64,000 bases of DNA from Dryomyza anilis (GCA_951804985.1 OX638132.1:44678791-44742790); one strand, 5' to 3'. Counted from the first letter of the stretch, positions 1 through 11,940 are shown. Made by a program: numbers and translations. The notes: generated from the letters alone by a model not told the origin.

Positions 1-1052
1 AGTGGCTATCATCAGATCTTAGTAGAAGAAGGTGATAAAGAAAAAACTGCCTTCAGTACAGGACTTGGACATTTTGAATTCAATAAGATGCCTTTCGGTT
101 TAACAGGGGCACCAGCAACCTTCCAGAGAATAATGAATCACATCTTAACAGGGTTACAGGGTATATCTACAGGGTATATCTTGATGATATAGTTGTGTAT
201 GGGAAAAATATAAGCGAACATGAACACAGATTAAGTAAAGTATTACAGAAACTAAGAGACCATAATTTAAAATTAAATACCGAAAAATGTCAGTTTTTAC
301 GTCGTGAAGTTGTATATTTAGGGCATAAATGTTCAGAACTTGGTGCGCTGCCATATCCCGCTAAGGTCGAATGCGTAAAAAATATTTCAGTACCAAGAAA
401 AAGAAAAGAAGTACAAGCATTCTTGGGATTAATTAATTATTACAGAAAGTTCATAAGCAATATGGCAAGGTTATCTTTACCAATTAATAATTTACTTAAA
501 AAGGACGTTAAATTTAAATGGACTGACGATTGTCAAAATTCATTTATTAAATTGAAAGAATCAATAATTTCACCTCCAATATTAGCATATCCAGATTTTA
601 CAAAAACTTTTTTACTAACAACAGACGCAAGTAACGAAGCAGTAGGTGCAGTCCTATCTCAAGGTGAAGTTGGAAGCGACCGACCGATCGCGTTTGCAAG
701 TAGAACTTTAAATGGAGCAAAAAACCGATATTCTACCATTGAAAAGGAATTTTTAGCAATTGTTTGGGCAACAAAGAATTTTAGAGCATACCTATTAGGG
801 CGACCATTCAAAATTTTTACAGATCATCAGCCTCTAAAAGGTATTGCAAATTTAAAAGATCAGACATCCCGCCTTGCTCGTTTCCGACACAAATTATCGG
901 AATATGATTTTGAAATAATGTACAAACCAGACAAAAAGAATTTAAATGCGGATGCTTTAAGCAGAATTCCATATATAGAACCAGATATTACAGCCGTACA
1001 AACACGATCCAAAACTACACAAAATATTTTAGATCAGAAATCACAAAAATAA
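1..1052 (+). pseudogene. gypsy-A pol: reverse transcriptase (C-terminal half) and RNase H
   Basis: Ty3/gypsy pol remnant, cut by the window start. Positions 1-176 read as RT palm sequence ([16 protein letters not shown]) in frame 1. The YLDD catalytic box (177-188) is in frame 3, so a frameshift lies between about 157 and 177, where a 12-bp string (cagggtatatct) occurs twice back to back. From 195 the frame stays open for 285 codons: RT thumb with FLGLINYYRKFI, then RNase H with the DAS motif (LTTDASNEAVGAVLSQ), the glutamate in STIEKEFLAIVWA, the TDHQPL motif and the ADALSR end. These are the usual active-site residues, so only the frameshift and missing 5' part disable this stretch. The enzymes would copy element RNA into cDNA. 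Domain identity is firm; the gypsy sublineage is not resolved. Confidence 0.93.
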
Positions 1053-1839
1053 AACCACAAATCAGTACACCAGTCGTAGATGAAACAATAATAGATACAA
1101 ATAATGAAACGAATTCAGCTCAAATATTAACTGATCCAGATGAAATTAAAACCGTGATGAAAGATTTTCATGATTCAGCACTAGGAGGCCATCAGGGCAC
1201 ACTTAAAACATACTTTAGAAACAATTTAAATGGAGGGGAATGCAGAAACAAATAAAATAATATGTTAGAAACTGTCCTAAATGCCAAATGAACAAAAGTT
1301 CAAAGTTAACAAAAATGCCAATGGTTTTGACAGATACGCCAACACGTCCATTCGATAAGGTTTATATGGACTTGGTAGGAATTTTACCTGAAACAGTGAC
1401 AGGAAATAAATATATTTTAACTTTTCAAGACGATTTTTCAAAATACATGTGCTGCGTAGTTATCCCAGACGCAGAAGCAAGCACAGTAGCCAAAGCTTTT
1501 TACGAGGAAATTATCACGCGTTATAATATTCCGAAAATTTTAATTACAGATAATGGTTCAAATTTTGTGTCAAAATTATTTTCAGACACGTGCAAGTTAT
1601 TAAACATTAAAAAAATGCATAAAACACCTTATCACCAGCAGGCGAATGGCTTGTTAGAACGAAGTCACAGACCTTTAGCGGAGTATTTGAGATGTTTTGC
1701 AAAAGAGGATGGGTCCAACTGGGACCAATGGTTGAATTCGGCAATGCATGTGCATAATAACACAGTGCATATGTCAACAGGGCAAACGCCTTGTCGTACT
1801 TTATACGGATTTGGTCAGACAAAATCAAGAAAAATCTAA
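1053..1839 (+). pseudogene. gypsy-A integrase: zinc finger and DDE core
   Basis: Continues the gypsy-A pol after a stop near 1052. The H2C2 finger is split: its histidines (HDSALGGHQG, about 1169-1200) are in one frame and its cysteines (NCPKCQ, 1270-1287) in another. From 1288 a 183-codon open frame carries the catalytic core, with the first Asp in MDLVG (codon 1369), the second in TDNGSNF (codon 1549) and the Glu in LLERSHR (codon 1657), which is the complete DDE triad. Integrase would join element cDNA to host DNA in the nucleus. A frameshift near 1830 separates it from the C-terminal domain. Domain order RT-RNase H-integrase is the Ty3/gypsy order. Confidence 0.92.
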
Positions 1840-2050
1840 ACGAAGTTACGATAATACATTATATACGGTAGTTTTTAAGGAAGGCGATAAAGTTTTATTA
1901 AAAAACCAGAATAGGAAAAACAAATTTTCACCAATCTGGGTAGGACCCTATGAAGTCCTTTCGATAATAAGTCCTGTGACAACAGTGATCTGTATCAAGG
2001 GAAAAGGAAAAAAATTCCATAATAACTTATTAAAAGCATATAACTCTTAA
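1840..2050 (+). pseudogene. gypsy-A integrase C-terminal GPY/F-like domain
   Basis: In a new frame relative to the core, codons up to the TAA at 2048 read FKEGDKVLLKNQNRKNKFSP, then IWVGPYEVLSI, ending KFHNNLLKAYNS. This matches the SH3-like GPY/F domain that ends many gypsy integrases: W-x-GPY followed by a hydrophobic stretch. No chromodomain and no env-like reading frame follows. Pol therefore appears to end here. Confidence 0.85.
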
Positions 2051-4575
2051 GTTATTTACAATCGAACGAACAAAAACAATGAAATTAATAACTGAACCAA
2101 CAGTTCATAATGATCATTAACCGCAATGCATAATATTGCAAACAACGTCAATAAAGTACTCGTAAATATTTTTTTTTTAGAAAATATGTTTTTAAAATTT
2201 AAATTAGTGCATGAGGAAATTGCTATGTATTAATTTTAGAAGATGACTAGCATTAGATCATGTATTAAATGAGAAAGGAATAAAGTATAAAGAAGATTAT
2301 ATTAGATATTTCATAAACAAGAATTCAGTACGAATTTGCCAAAGCAATAAAATATACATTGTCATAATTAAGATAGGTCAGTACTTCAGTTTCATTGTCA
2401 AGATCATTTTCAATGGAAACAGACAACAGAAAGATCATTGCACTTGAAGTACAGATAGGTGTTAGCGTAGCACACACTAAAGTGGAGCACATATAGAAGT
2501 GAGGAGATAATTTTATAAGCGATAAAATGCAATTCAGCGTTTTGCATCTAGGAACAATGTACCGAAAATGAAACGAGATACGTTAATGCAGCGTAAAAAT
2601 TTGAACAATAATTGAATGATAAGAAAAAAATACAATACACAATCTAACAAAATTAACAAACGCTTTAAAAGTGATCACTACACGGTAATGAAAATATATA
2701 TGTACCTATTGAATGTACAAAAGTAGTTATGCATAAATCGCGCGCGCTTACCATTATTGAAAATTGTCAATAATGATTAAATTCACAAATTAGTGCATGA
2801 ATAAATAGCTATGTATTTTTGAATAGAATTAGCATTGATTCATGTGCTAATGAATAAAAGAATTTCTATATATTAAGAAAAAAATTAAAGATTTTAAAGT
2901 AAAATTAAATATGACAATATACAATTAAAATATAAAATTTTAATACTATGATGTACGGTAATATAAACAAAGATTATGAATACTGAAAGTAAAAATGATG
3001 TTAAATATAAATTATTTATAAAGTTATAGTAAACAATACAAAGTAATAAGTATTTTTAATAATCCTGGCTCTGGAAATGCATTTCAACCACGACAAAGAA
3101 ATAAAACATGCACGAAGATGAAGACACTAAGTTTAAATTTTAATTGTCAAAGAAGATCGTTTAATTTTGTTGGGTAAAGGTCTGAAATGGTAATATTATG
3201 TAATGAAGTACAAGAGAAGAATGATAAAGAAACATGTGAGAGTCATGGCGCGGACAACAACAATTGTACATCAATAACATGTTTAATTAAAAGAAAGGAG
3301 CTCACTATAAACATAGATGTGGAAGTTCGACTAATCAGCAAAGTTGCGACTATTCTACCATAAAGAAGCAACAACATTTTACATCTTTAATTTCATATAA
3401 TTAAAAGATAACAATTTTATCACTCAAGGAACAAGCTAATATTTTGTAAATAAGTTGAAGGAGCTATTCCATATACACTTATTCAGCTGTCAATGCTAAC
3501 CTTATAGAAAAAGAAATTTGAAACATCAACAAAGTTATCATAATTGTACTAAATCAACAACGTTTCACACATTATGCTGACAATTTCTTCAACAAAAGAA
3601 CATCATTTCTTAAAAGAGAAGACGAAAATTAAAAACTCTAAGAACTTCAAATATTCAAATATTTTTACAACAAGTGAAATATAAAAAAACAACATCAAAC
3701 AACAACATGTACGTATAATTAAAGATGATTTCCGAAGATGACAATTTCGCTACAAGAACTCTTAAAACATTTAAAGAAGACAAATTCGTATTAATATCCA
3801 AAAATATAAAATTACAAAATTACCAATTTTAGTATCTGCTCTCAACAAAATACGATTCAATTTGACTGAAAAAACAACGTAACATAGAAGACATAAAATT
3901 TAACAAAGCTAAGAAAATCAAGACGAAATATGAGAATAAATGATGATAACAATGTTTTTCGAAATAGTGACAGAAACAAATAAAATGCAGCCAGCCAACC
4001 TATACACGTAAACAGAGAGTAACAGAACTAGCGATCACAGCAGTTTATGTTTTAAATTAATAGAAGACACAACTACATTTTTTTTTTTGTATAATTAATT
4101 TAATAGACTAGAAATAAGTAATGAAAAACTTGAAGAAACATTAAAATATAAACAATAACTAAAGATATACTCAATAAAAATTAAATATATTATTTTCAAT
4201 AAATATCGCAAAATATTTAAAAGAAAACAAATCGTTACACAAATTAAAGCATTTAATTACTTAGATGAATAAACAAGAAAAACAACAGAGCAACACAGAA
4301 CGCAGCGATTGCAAAGCGGTAACTTGATCAACTACTGTTTTGTCAATTGCAACGTTCAGTGACTTGTAATGTCCTACATTTTCCTTTTTAGCGTTACATA
4401 AAGTATATAAATATCACTAAAACTGCGACCATTAATTAAGTAATTGAGTAACGAAGATAAGCATTAATAAGATTCTTAAAATGAAAATAAGTAAAATAAA
4501 TTATAATAATATGAAAAATAATTATTGATTTTAAATATTAAGAAATATATTGAAATATTAATGATGTAAAAGAAA
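2051..4575. other. AT-rich non-coding stretch, 3' interior of gypsy-A
   Basis: About 2.5 kb between the pol stop and a DINE insertion with no open frame worth calling and no env remnant that I recognise. It contains a diverged direct repeat: a block starting 'attagtgcatga' near 2202 recurs near 2788 with the order 'gctatgta', 'tagcatt', 'atcatgt' kept. It may be element untranslated sequence, a lost env region or other insertions. Confidence 0.5.
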
Positions 4576-5755
4576 CCAGTTGGGAAGGTTAGATCACATG
4601 GGAAATTTTAAAGTAGGTGTAATTATGATAGTTAGGATTATCAAAATTATAGTCGGTCTAAGCCGACTATAAATACCCTACACATATGTGTGGTTACCAT
4701 TCAAAGTGATATATAGGTCACCAGGGTATACGCATCCTGAAAAAAACTACAAACATTCAATCGCTGAAGAATTTCCATTCATTTGATACCCATATTTACA
4801 AATGGGTAGGTGTACCGAATTTCGATTTTTTTTTTTGTGAACCACAAGTCTTTTCGCCGGAAAACATTATTATCATGTATTTGAGCATGATGTCAATATA
4901 TATTTGACCAACAAAGTTTACCTAAGCACGTATACATAAAAATTGATCTTTATATGTACATTTTATATGTGGTATTTGAACATAAGTGGTCGGATCATAG
5001 GTCACAATGGACCGACCAGTTGGGAAGGTTAGATCACATGGGAAATTTTAAAGTAGGTGTAATTATGATAGTTATGATTATCAAAATTATAGTCGGTCTA
5101 AGCCGACTATAAATACCCTACACATATGTGTGGTTACCATTCAAAGTGATATATAGGTCACCAGGGTATACGCATCCTGAAAAAAACTACAAACATTCAA
5201 TCGCTGAAGAATTTCCATTCATTTGATACCCATATTTACAAATGGGTAGGTGTACCGAATTTCGATTTTTTTTTTTGTGAACCACAAGTCTTTTCGCCGG
5301 AAAACATTATTATCATGTATTTGAGCATGATGTCAATATATATTTGACCAACAAAGTTTACCTAAGCACGTATACATAAAAATTGATCTTTATATGTACA
5401 TTTTATATGTGGTATTTGAACATAAGTGGTCGGATCATAGGTCACAATGGACCGATCTCGCCAATTTTTTCGCACATACAGCGTAGGTATATTAGTAATC
5501 TAAGTTATAAGTTTCATTTATCTAGCTCTTCAATTTTGAAAGTCTTAGGGATTTCAACAGACAGACAGACAGACAGACGGACAGACAGACAGACGGACAG
5601 ACAGACGGACAGACGGACATCGCTAAATCGACTCAGGAGGTCATGCTGATCAAGAATATATATACTTTTCCATACCGCAGATGCTTTCTTCTGGGTGTTA
5701 CAAACGGCGTACCAAACTGAATATACCCTTTCACTCTTAGTGTAGGGTATAAAAA
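4576..5755 (+). mobile_element. DINE/INE-1-like element with a tandemly doubled 440-bp body
   Basis: Unit 1 (4576-5015) and unit 2 (5016-5455) differ at very few bases (for example gttagga versus gttatga). Each begins 'ccagttgggaaggttagatc' and carries the small inverted repeat 'agtcggtctaagccgact' followed by 'ccctacacatatgtg'. Only unit 2 continues into the CAGA/CGGA microsatellite, the 'tgatcaagaatatatatac' block and the 'gtgtagggtata' end at 5755. That end arrangement is the one known from Drosophila INE-1/DINE-1, non-autonomous Helitron-related elements. It sits about 50 bp before the gypsy-A LTR. Confidence 0.75.
5558..5619. repeat. (CAGA/CGGA)n microsatellite of the DINE
   Basis: Tetranucleotide run of cagacaga interspersed with cggacaga. 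This is the microsatellite core found at the same place in DINE-type elements; shorter versions occur at about 16100, 16620, 37440, 46490 and 56465. Confidence 0.9.
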
Positions 5756-5803
5756 CTATTATTCTTTTTAATAATAATTTTTTCTTAAAATAAGGGGGAA
5801 GAA

Positions 5804-6455
5804 TGTTGTGCATCAGAAACGTCTTTTTTGTGTATTTAAGAAAGCCTGCACATAACCAGTATGCACATAAAGTTCAAATATAAAAGCACAGTAACAGATG
5901 CATGTTAACTTAACATAACGTCTAAGACGTAACTGGAACAAGTGCGTAATGTTTATGAGTGCATACTTTCAGGATATAAAATTAAGTCCGCTTGAAAGCA
6001 ACGAAAAATGCACTGGTTGCAATTTGATCCGAGGCACACGCTAGCAAGTGTGCCGTCTGTTTAAAAGCAACAACAAAAGCATTGGTTGTAATTTAAGTCA
6101 AGACTAACGCCAGCATGGGAACCAATTAAGAATTTAGCACATTGGAATTTTCTCAGTTAATGATTTCACAATATTAGTAATATCTGATGTGGGGTTCATG
6201 AGGTTTTTAGTAGTACGTAGATTTAAGAATATGCTTGCTTGCATTTATGTGTTGTGTTTTAAGAAATAAGTATAAGCAAGGGTTCGTGAGTCGCACGATA
6301 CCGAGGTGATGAGTAGAGGTTAAGTTTAGTTTTTAAGCATTATGATTTTAACTGCCTTAGAGTGCAGACGTGTTTTCAGTTTAAACTCAAGCTTGTAAAA
6401 ATAATTAATAAAAGTATAAAGCAAGTCTAAAATATCCTTGCGTTTTTAGTTAACA
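5804..6455 (+). repeat. Putative 3' LTR of gypsy-A
   Basis: A purine-rich tract (taagggggaagaa, 5791-5803) is followed by TGTTGTG at 5804. The region ends with an 'aataaa' signal at about 6407 and a candidate CA end at 6455 ('gttaaca'). Inside are two diverged ~65-70-bp tandem units (5991-6059 and 6060-6123) sharing 'aaagcaac' and 'tggttg'. The 5' LTR lies outside the window, so the 3' boundary is a guess. Confidence 0.55.
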
Positions 6456-6553
6456 ATAAATGTTAGAAAGAAATTGTGGACTTCGAGGGAATATTGTCAC
6501 TGACGGTTTCATTAATAAAGGAAAGTACAAAAGGACCCCTGGAACCCGCAACA

Positions 6554-6673
6554 GGGGGTCATGCTGATCAAGAATATATATACTTTTCCATACCGTAGGT
6601 GCTTCCTTATGGGTGTTACAAACGGCGTACGAAACTGAATATACCTTTTCACTCTTAGTGTAGGGTCTAAAAA
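6554..6673 (+). mobile_element. DINE 3'-end fragment
   Basis: Starts 'gggggtcatgctgatcaag' and ends 'gtgtagggtctaaaaa'. Closely matches 5636-5755, the end of the DINE upstream, but without the microsatellite or body. Confidence 0.8.
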
Positions 6674-6904
6674 TACAGCCTCCTTTCTGAAGAACAAAAA
6701 AAATTGGTCCGTAGGTTGGGCCACCACGATAAATCGTTAAACACCTTTCAAAAAAGACCAAAAATTAATTATTTTAATTATATTATCGTTTTTCAACCAA
6801 TCTGTATTATTTTTCTTATCACTGAACATTTCAAAAAAATATATGGAAAAACTTCGCACCGATGAAGCTGTGCACATGTTGTACACAACTGCCCTACATA
6901 GTGG

Positions 6905-7290
6905 GCATTTTACAAATTAACGCGATTTTTTTGGACACATTTTTCGACTGAGACAATAAAACTTTTTTTATTATTCCTGGTTGTGAAGCATTTTTATAAT
7001 AAAGAAGGGTTTTATTTTTATCGCTTCAGGTGAAACATTTGTTCAAAGAAATCGCGCGATTTTTTTGAACAAATATTTCACCTGAAGCGATAAAAATAAA
7101 ACCCTTTTTTTATTAATCCTGGTTGTGGACCAGGAATATTTTCATTATTCACAACCAGAAATGAGAAAAATAGGTTTTAAGTTTTATAGCCTCATCCAAA
7201 ATTTTTTTCTAAAAAAAATCGCGCGATTTTGTTGGACAAAATTTTCGGCTGAGGCAATAAAAATTAAGCCCCTTTAGGCATAATAAAAAA
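6905..7290. repeat. Cluster of palindromes with 'aaatcgcgcgattt' cores
   Basis: Positions 7007-7047 and 7064-7104 form an inverted repeat with 41-bp arms, nearly perfect (one or two mismatches), around a spacer containing the self-complementary 'aaatcgcgcgattt'. Related half-units, each a 'tcgcgcga' core, a 'c-tgaRgcRataaaa' block and 'cctggttgtg', lie on either side (about 6920-6990 and 7115-7290). Probably a foldback or MITE-type element cluster; no coding potential. Confidence 0.7.
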
Positions 7291-7330
7291 GGGTTTCATT
7301 TTATAAAATTTTGGAACCAAACATACAAAA

Positions 7331-7870
7331 TATTTATTTTTGCAAATTTAAGAAAAGTGAATTAACTGCTAACTAAAATGAACTCCTAACAAAACTATGT
7401 GAATTAATTTCTAATTAGGGCTTGTTTCATTTCTGACATTTTCGCGGTTATTGCAAAATGAAATTACTCCTAACAAATAAAATAAAATTACAACTAATTT
7501 TAATGAAATAGCACCTAGTTTTTAGGTGTTATTTCATGTGCAATAACCCCTAACTTTATATGTACAATATTAGGCTTTATTTCCCTTTTTTTGTTAGGCA
7601 TTTTTGCGGTAGGTGTTATTTCGCAGAGCCAGAACTAAACTTATGGAAAACTTCATGATTTTATAATTAACAAAAAAAAAAAATGCTTGAAATTATTTAT
7701 TGTAAAACATGCACTTGAACTGTCAATTGAACTCTTTATTATATCCTGTTCTTCTTCTTTTAATTCTGTCAGAAGCATGACATCAAAAATAAATCATACA
7801 ATCTGAATATCTGAATCTGAATAAATCATAGTTTTATTATTCAATTATTGGATACCATTTTATTAATTAA
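7331..7870. other. Non-coding; MITE-like inverted motifs, then possible copia-A LTR
   Basis: 7370-7625 alternates 'ctcctaac', 'gttattgc' and 'aggtgttatttc' in both orientations, with a palindrome at 7502-7536 (atgaaatagcacctag against its inverse). 7626-7870 should hold the copia-A 5' LTR because a primer site follows, but I cannot fix its start since no second copy is seen. Confidence 0.45.
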
Positions 7871-7877
7871 AATAATG

Positions 7878-7889
7878 TTATGGGCCCAG
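7878..7889 (+). other. Copia-A primer-binding site
   Basis: 'gttatgggcccag' matches the copia primer site, which pairs with the interior half of initiator tRNA-Met (tRNA sequence ctgggcccataac). The same string occurs inverted at 58105-58118 in copia-B, supporting the call. Confidence 0.8.
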
Positions 7890-7954
7890 GTATCGCTCTA
7901 TCTAATTTTTAATTGATTTTTCGATTTTAGTTTTCACAAATTGGGACGCCTATA

Positions 7955-8600
7955 ATGACTGATATTGCGAAATTTCATGGAAATGCTTCTGAAGCGAAAA
8001 AGACAGTTGAGTGGGATAAAGCGGATGAAAAATCTCATTCAACGATTTCGTTATGCGTGGAAGACGATCAAATTCGACACACAGAAAATGCTAAAGAGGC
8101 TTGGACAATGTTAAAAGATTTTCATGAGCGTCATTCGCCGGATACCAAAGTAAGAGTTTTGCGCGAACATATGCGACAACGCGCAACAGAGGATTTGGAT
8201 GCTCATGTCAGTCGAGTTGTTTCAGAAACTGATTGCGCTGGGTGATGTTTTAAATAAACAGTTTTTCATGAGTGCCACGTTGCTTGGATCACTTCCCAGC
8301 AGCTATGACAGATTGATTACAGCGCTTGAGGCACGTGATGAATTGGATTTGACACGCGTTAGTAACTGCAAAAATTACTGAGGAATTCAGACGACGAAAG
8401 GGTCGCGACGGGCTGAGACTTGATGTTGGCTATGCGAATGCACTCAAAGTAACAAATAATGGTTGGCAGAGACCCAGAAGTGTTTTAAACTGTTTTTTGT
8501 GCAAGTCATATTCGAAGCGAATGCAATGAATTTGCAAAATGGAAGGCAAACAAAGAATATGGAAAATCGAAGGCGAATGTCATTGAGCACCATGATGTAG
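7955..8600 (+). pseudogene. Copia-A gag with CCHC knuckle
   Basis: Ty1/copia gag remnant. The first frame (7955-8245) reads AKEAWTMLKDFHERHSPDTK and RVLREHMRQRATEDLDAHV, the capsid-like UBN2 region. A frameshift near 8225 moves it to a frame with SATLLGSLPSSYDRLITALE. The zinc knuckle (about 8490-8535, CFLCK...H....C) is also split by a frameshift. Only about 65 bp separate the primer site from recognisable gag, so the N-terminus looks truncated. Gag would package element RNA in cytoplasmic particles. Confidence 0.85.
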
Positions 8601-9045
8601 ATGAATTCATGTTTATCATTGGTACAAGTTCAAGCGGATGGATCATCGATTCTGGGGCAACATGCCACGTTTCTAGTTGTCGTGACGCATTCTCAGAATT
8701 CAATAGATCGCATACTGAAAATGTTTCGATTGCAAATGGCCAGAAAGTGACTGCGCTGGGCGAAGGCAGCGTTATTATTAATTTATTAAACAAGGAAGGA
8801 AAAAACAATGAGGTTAAAATGGAAAATGTTTGTTCATTCCTGAAATTGGCGGGAATTTGATATCAGTTAAGAAACTGGCGGATAAAGGTATTTTTCAACA
8901 GAGTGGAGTTGGGGAGAGAAAATAAACAAAGGCTTTGAGTGCATGAATGGCATCGTATTTTAGACCACCGCAGCATCGACGCAGTAAGGAATATTTCGAA
9001 AGATGATCTTGTAGACAGTATAAAGATGGCTGACTGCGGATCTAG
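8601..9045 (+). pseudogene. Copia-A protease and GAG-pre-integrase region
   Basis: Open frame 8609-8860 contains GWIIDSGATCHVSS, the retropepsin active site with the catalytic Asp at codon 8648 (DSG), typical of copia proteases (IDSGAT). A frameshift at about 8850 leads into ISVKKLADKGI, then a broken pre-integrase region (LWHRILDHRS-like around 8940-8990). The protease would cut the Gag-Pol polyprotein. Confidence 0.87.
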
Positions 9046-9980
9046 TTGCATCCATATGTTAACACGTTGTTAGCAAATCGGTCATCGAATTTACTGGACG
9101 TTATTCACAGTGACATATGCGGTCCAATGCAAACAGCCACACCCTCAGGTAAGCGGTATATTTTGACATTAATTGATGATTTCTCAAGATATACTACAAT
9201 ATATTTGCTAAAAGAAAAATCAGAAGCTTTTCGACGATTTAGAGAATTACATCAGCAAATTCAAAATAAATTTAGCACTAATATTAAATGTATTCGAACA
9301 GATCGTGGCTGTGAATAAATAAAAACCAAGATTTCGTCGGTTATTTGCTTGAGAATGGAATAAAAATTCAACGAACCGCGCCATATTCTCCTCAGCAGAA
9401 CGAATGGCACGTTGTATGCTGCTGGATGCTGATCTAGAATACCGCTATTGGGGTCAGGCTGTTGTGATGGCCAATTATTTACAAAATTTATTACCATGGA
9501 AGACTGCGAGCCGAACTACATTTGATTATTGGCATGGCAGAAAGACAGTTTATGGAAACTTGAGATGATTTGGAGCGAAGTGCTTCGTGCGTATTCAAGA
9601 TGCACAACGTCAGAAATTGGATTCTTAAGCCGAAGAAGCAATTTTAATGGGGTTTGATTCAGAATCTAAGGCATATAGATGTTTCGTGCCAGCAAAACAG
9701 AAGATAATTATTTACAGAGATATGAACTTTTTGGATGATACCACAGTAAATTGCAATCCAACAACAAAGCCAGCTGTCGACGAACGCAAGGAGGTGGAGG
9801 CATATGTAGATATCTACAGGGAACGACCAGATGATAACAGCGACCAGTCGATAACAGATGAAATTATAGTTAATAATAGTCCCGTGTATGGATTGTCGGT
9901 AGATACTCCGACAATCCACGAAACGTTTAACAAAAGAAATCAGCATTGTTGTCAATGGCGAACCATCAAATTTTAATGAA
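9046..9980 (+). pseudogene. Copia-A integrase, catalytic Glu deleted
   Basis: Frame 9046-9318 reads LLDVIHSDICGPM (first Asp, codon 9112), YILTLIDDFSRY and CIRTDRGCE (second Asp, codon 9301; most copia integrases have D-N-G-G here). Further on, SPQQN at about 9390-9405 is joined directly to MARCMLLDADLEYRYWGQAV, so the segment with the third catalytic residue (ERxxR/T) is gone. The C-terminal part continues through frameshifts to YRDMNFLDD (about 9725). Loss of the Glu alone would abolish activity. Confidence 0.88.
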
Positions 9981-10029
9981 GCTTTTTCATGTGCTCAGAA
10001 AGCAAGACAATCCATGTCGTCATGGAGGA

Positions 10030-10680
10030 GAAGTATGCATCCCTGATTGCAAGCGAAACATGGAAATTGGTGGATTTACCGAAGGGCAAAAATTTGGTTG
10101 GATGCAAATAGGTTTATAAGCTGAAAACTAATGCTAGTGGAACTGTGCAGAAATACAAGGCTAGGCTTGTCGCTCAAGGCTTTAGCCAAAAATTCGGTAT
10201 TGACTACGATCAAGTGTTTGCACGCGTTGGAAGACACGCGACTTTTAGAATTTTGCTATCCATTGCAGCAAGTCAAAAAATTATAGTGCATCATATGGAC
10301 TACGTTCCTGAATGGCGAATTGCTAGAGGAGATTTACATGCTCCAATCCCCGGGTTACATTGTTGAAGGAGACGAAAATAAGGAATGTTTGTTAAATAAA
10401 AGTATTTATGGACATAACCAATCCGCTCGCGTATGGAATCAAAAATTCCATGATGTTTTAGTCACAGCAATCATGAAGCAAAGTAAATCGGATAACTGTC
10501 TCTACACCTACCATGGACAACGTGGCTGCGTGTTTATTTTAATATATGTCGATGACATCTTGCGGATTTACAATTCTCAAGAATACGGTGACAACATTGC
10601 GAATGCTTTGCGGTCAAATGTTAATATCGACAACCTTGGGTTGATACCAAATTATTTGGGAATGAGATATCCCACTTAGT
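10030..10680 (+). pseudogene. Copia-A reverse transcriptase
   Basis: Copia-type RT: KYKARLVAQGFSQKFGIDYD (from 10151) in the first frame, then after a frameshift around 10320 SIYGHNQSARVWNQKF and the catalytic LIYVDDIL (Y-V-D-D, codons 10545-10556). It ends at a stop at 10677 after NYLGMRYPT. Frameshifts and early stops make it non-functional although the YVDD box survives. Confidence 0.9.
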
Positions 10681-10735
10681 CCATCGTATCACAAACAAGC
10701 CGCCGAGGAGAAGTTACCGAACAACAACAAGTATC

Positions 10736-10980
10736 GTGCAGCAATTGGGTGTTTGCTATACATATCGACAAATACACGACCCGACATTTATAAGTAAAGT
10801 CTTGGTGGGATACGCTGATGCGATTTGGGCCGAAGATCGCAAAACTCGAAAGTCTAATTCTGGATATGTATTTTTGTTGAATGGTCCCATCACCTGGTCA
10901 TGCAGGATGAAAAACTAAGCAATCGTTCGAAGCACATATACACCAAAGTCCATTTTGTTAAAGACCACGTCGACAAGAAT
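10736..10980 (+). pseudogene. Copia-A RNase H remnant
   Basis: Reads VGYADAIWAEDRKTRKSNSG and YVFLLNGPITWSC, the copia RNase H signature. The usual Asp in GYADADWA is replaced (ADAIW). Past the stop at 10916 the sequence still matches HIHTKVHFVKDHV and VEYCPTAEMLA-like text up to about 11020 in broken frames. No 3' LTR is recognisable after it. Confidence 0.85.
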
Positions 10981-11020
10981 CTCGTAAAAATTGAATACTG
11001 CCCAACCGCTGAAATGCTGG

Positions 11021-11940
11021 CTTTAAAAATTTTAATAGTCAAGTGAAATTTTAGGGTCATGGCACAACTTTCAATATGGGCGTGAAAAATAGCGACGTAC
11101 TTTTGAACTACTTGTATATCAAAAGTTGTTTAAACAAGGCTATTTGCAAAAAAAAAGCCGCTAAGCTTTTGAACTTTATCAACCAGGCTGTTTAAAAAAA
11201 AAATGTTCGAGAAAAAAACTTTTGTTGTTGCTCTTATCATTTTCTTCAATTTTTTATTCAAACAAATCTAGGGACCACTTGGGACTTGAGCGTCTAATTT
11301 TTAGTAAGAATATTTGATCTTTCTGAGAACACTTTCGAAAACTAACACTTTTAAAATTTGTAATTTTTGTAAAGAATTTGGTCAAAATGTGCTACAAATG
11401 AATCAAAAAATGTGGCAACTTTTTCTGTTACTGATCAAAATTTATACTTTGTCAGGTAGCTCAATAATCCAACATATGAAAAAACTTAACTCGATCGGAT
11501 CATGTTAACAATAAAAAATTTCGCCCAACTATCGAACTAGGGTTTACCCAATTTTTTACACAACTGCTTAGTAGGCGAAAGGTCCGTTGGTTGAGCCGGT
11601 CCGTAAACTGGGCTATTTTTTTTTGTTTTTTTACACTGGCGATCTAAAAGTTTTAATGGTACATCTCAGGTAACATTGCACTCGAACTTTTCGCGAAACT
11701 TTGAAGTTAAATGGCCTGTTCCCAACCAGACAAACGATGCACATAACCTTACATTATGCTAACTTTAAAAAGTTAACAATATGTGAATGTTGTCGTAAAA
11801 GTGATCAAAAAGGTATCTGAATGATTTACGAATGTCCGCCTCTTTGTTGACTTTTAGCTATCGAAAAGATGACTAAAAAATTGTATTTAAGTCAACTATT
11901 AAAAGGCATCATCAGAAAGTTGTCCTCTAGACAGCCGTTA
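11021..11940. other. No gene seen
   Basis: AT-rich, low complexity in part. Contains 'ggtccgttggttgagcc' near 11581, resembling motifs near 6707 and 12400. No coding, RNA or transposon end recognised. Confidence 0.4.

Noticed and set aside
5514..5813. 99-codon minus-strand frame through the CAGA repeat
   Set aside because: Its (SVCL)n composition is only the microsatellite read in frame; no domain.
6905..7290. CRISPR-like array suggested by repeated units
   Set aside because: Units are inverted, irregular and variable in length, and the DNA is eukaryotic.
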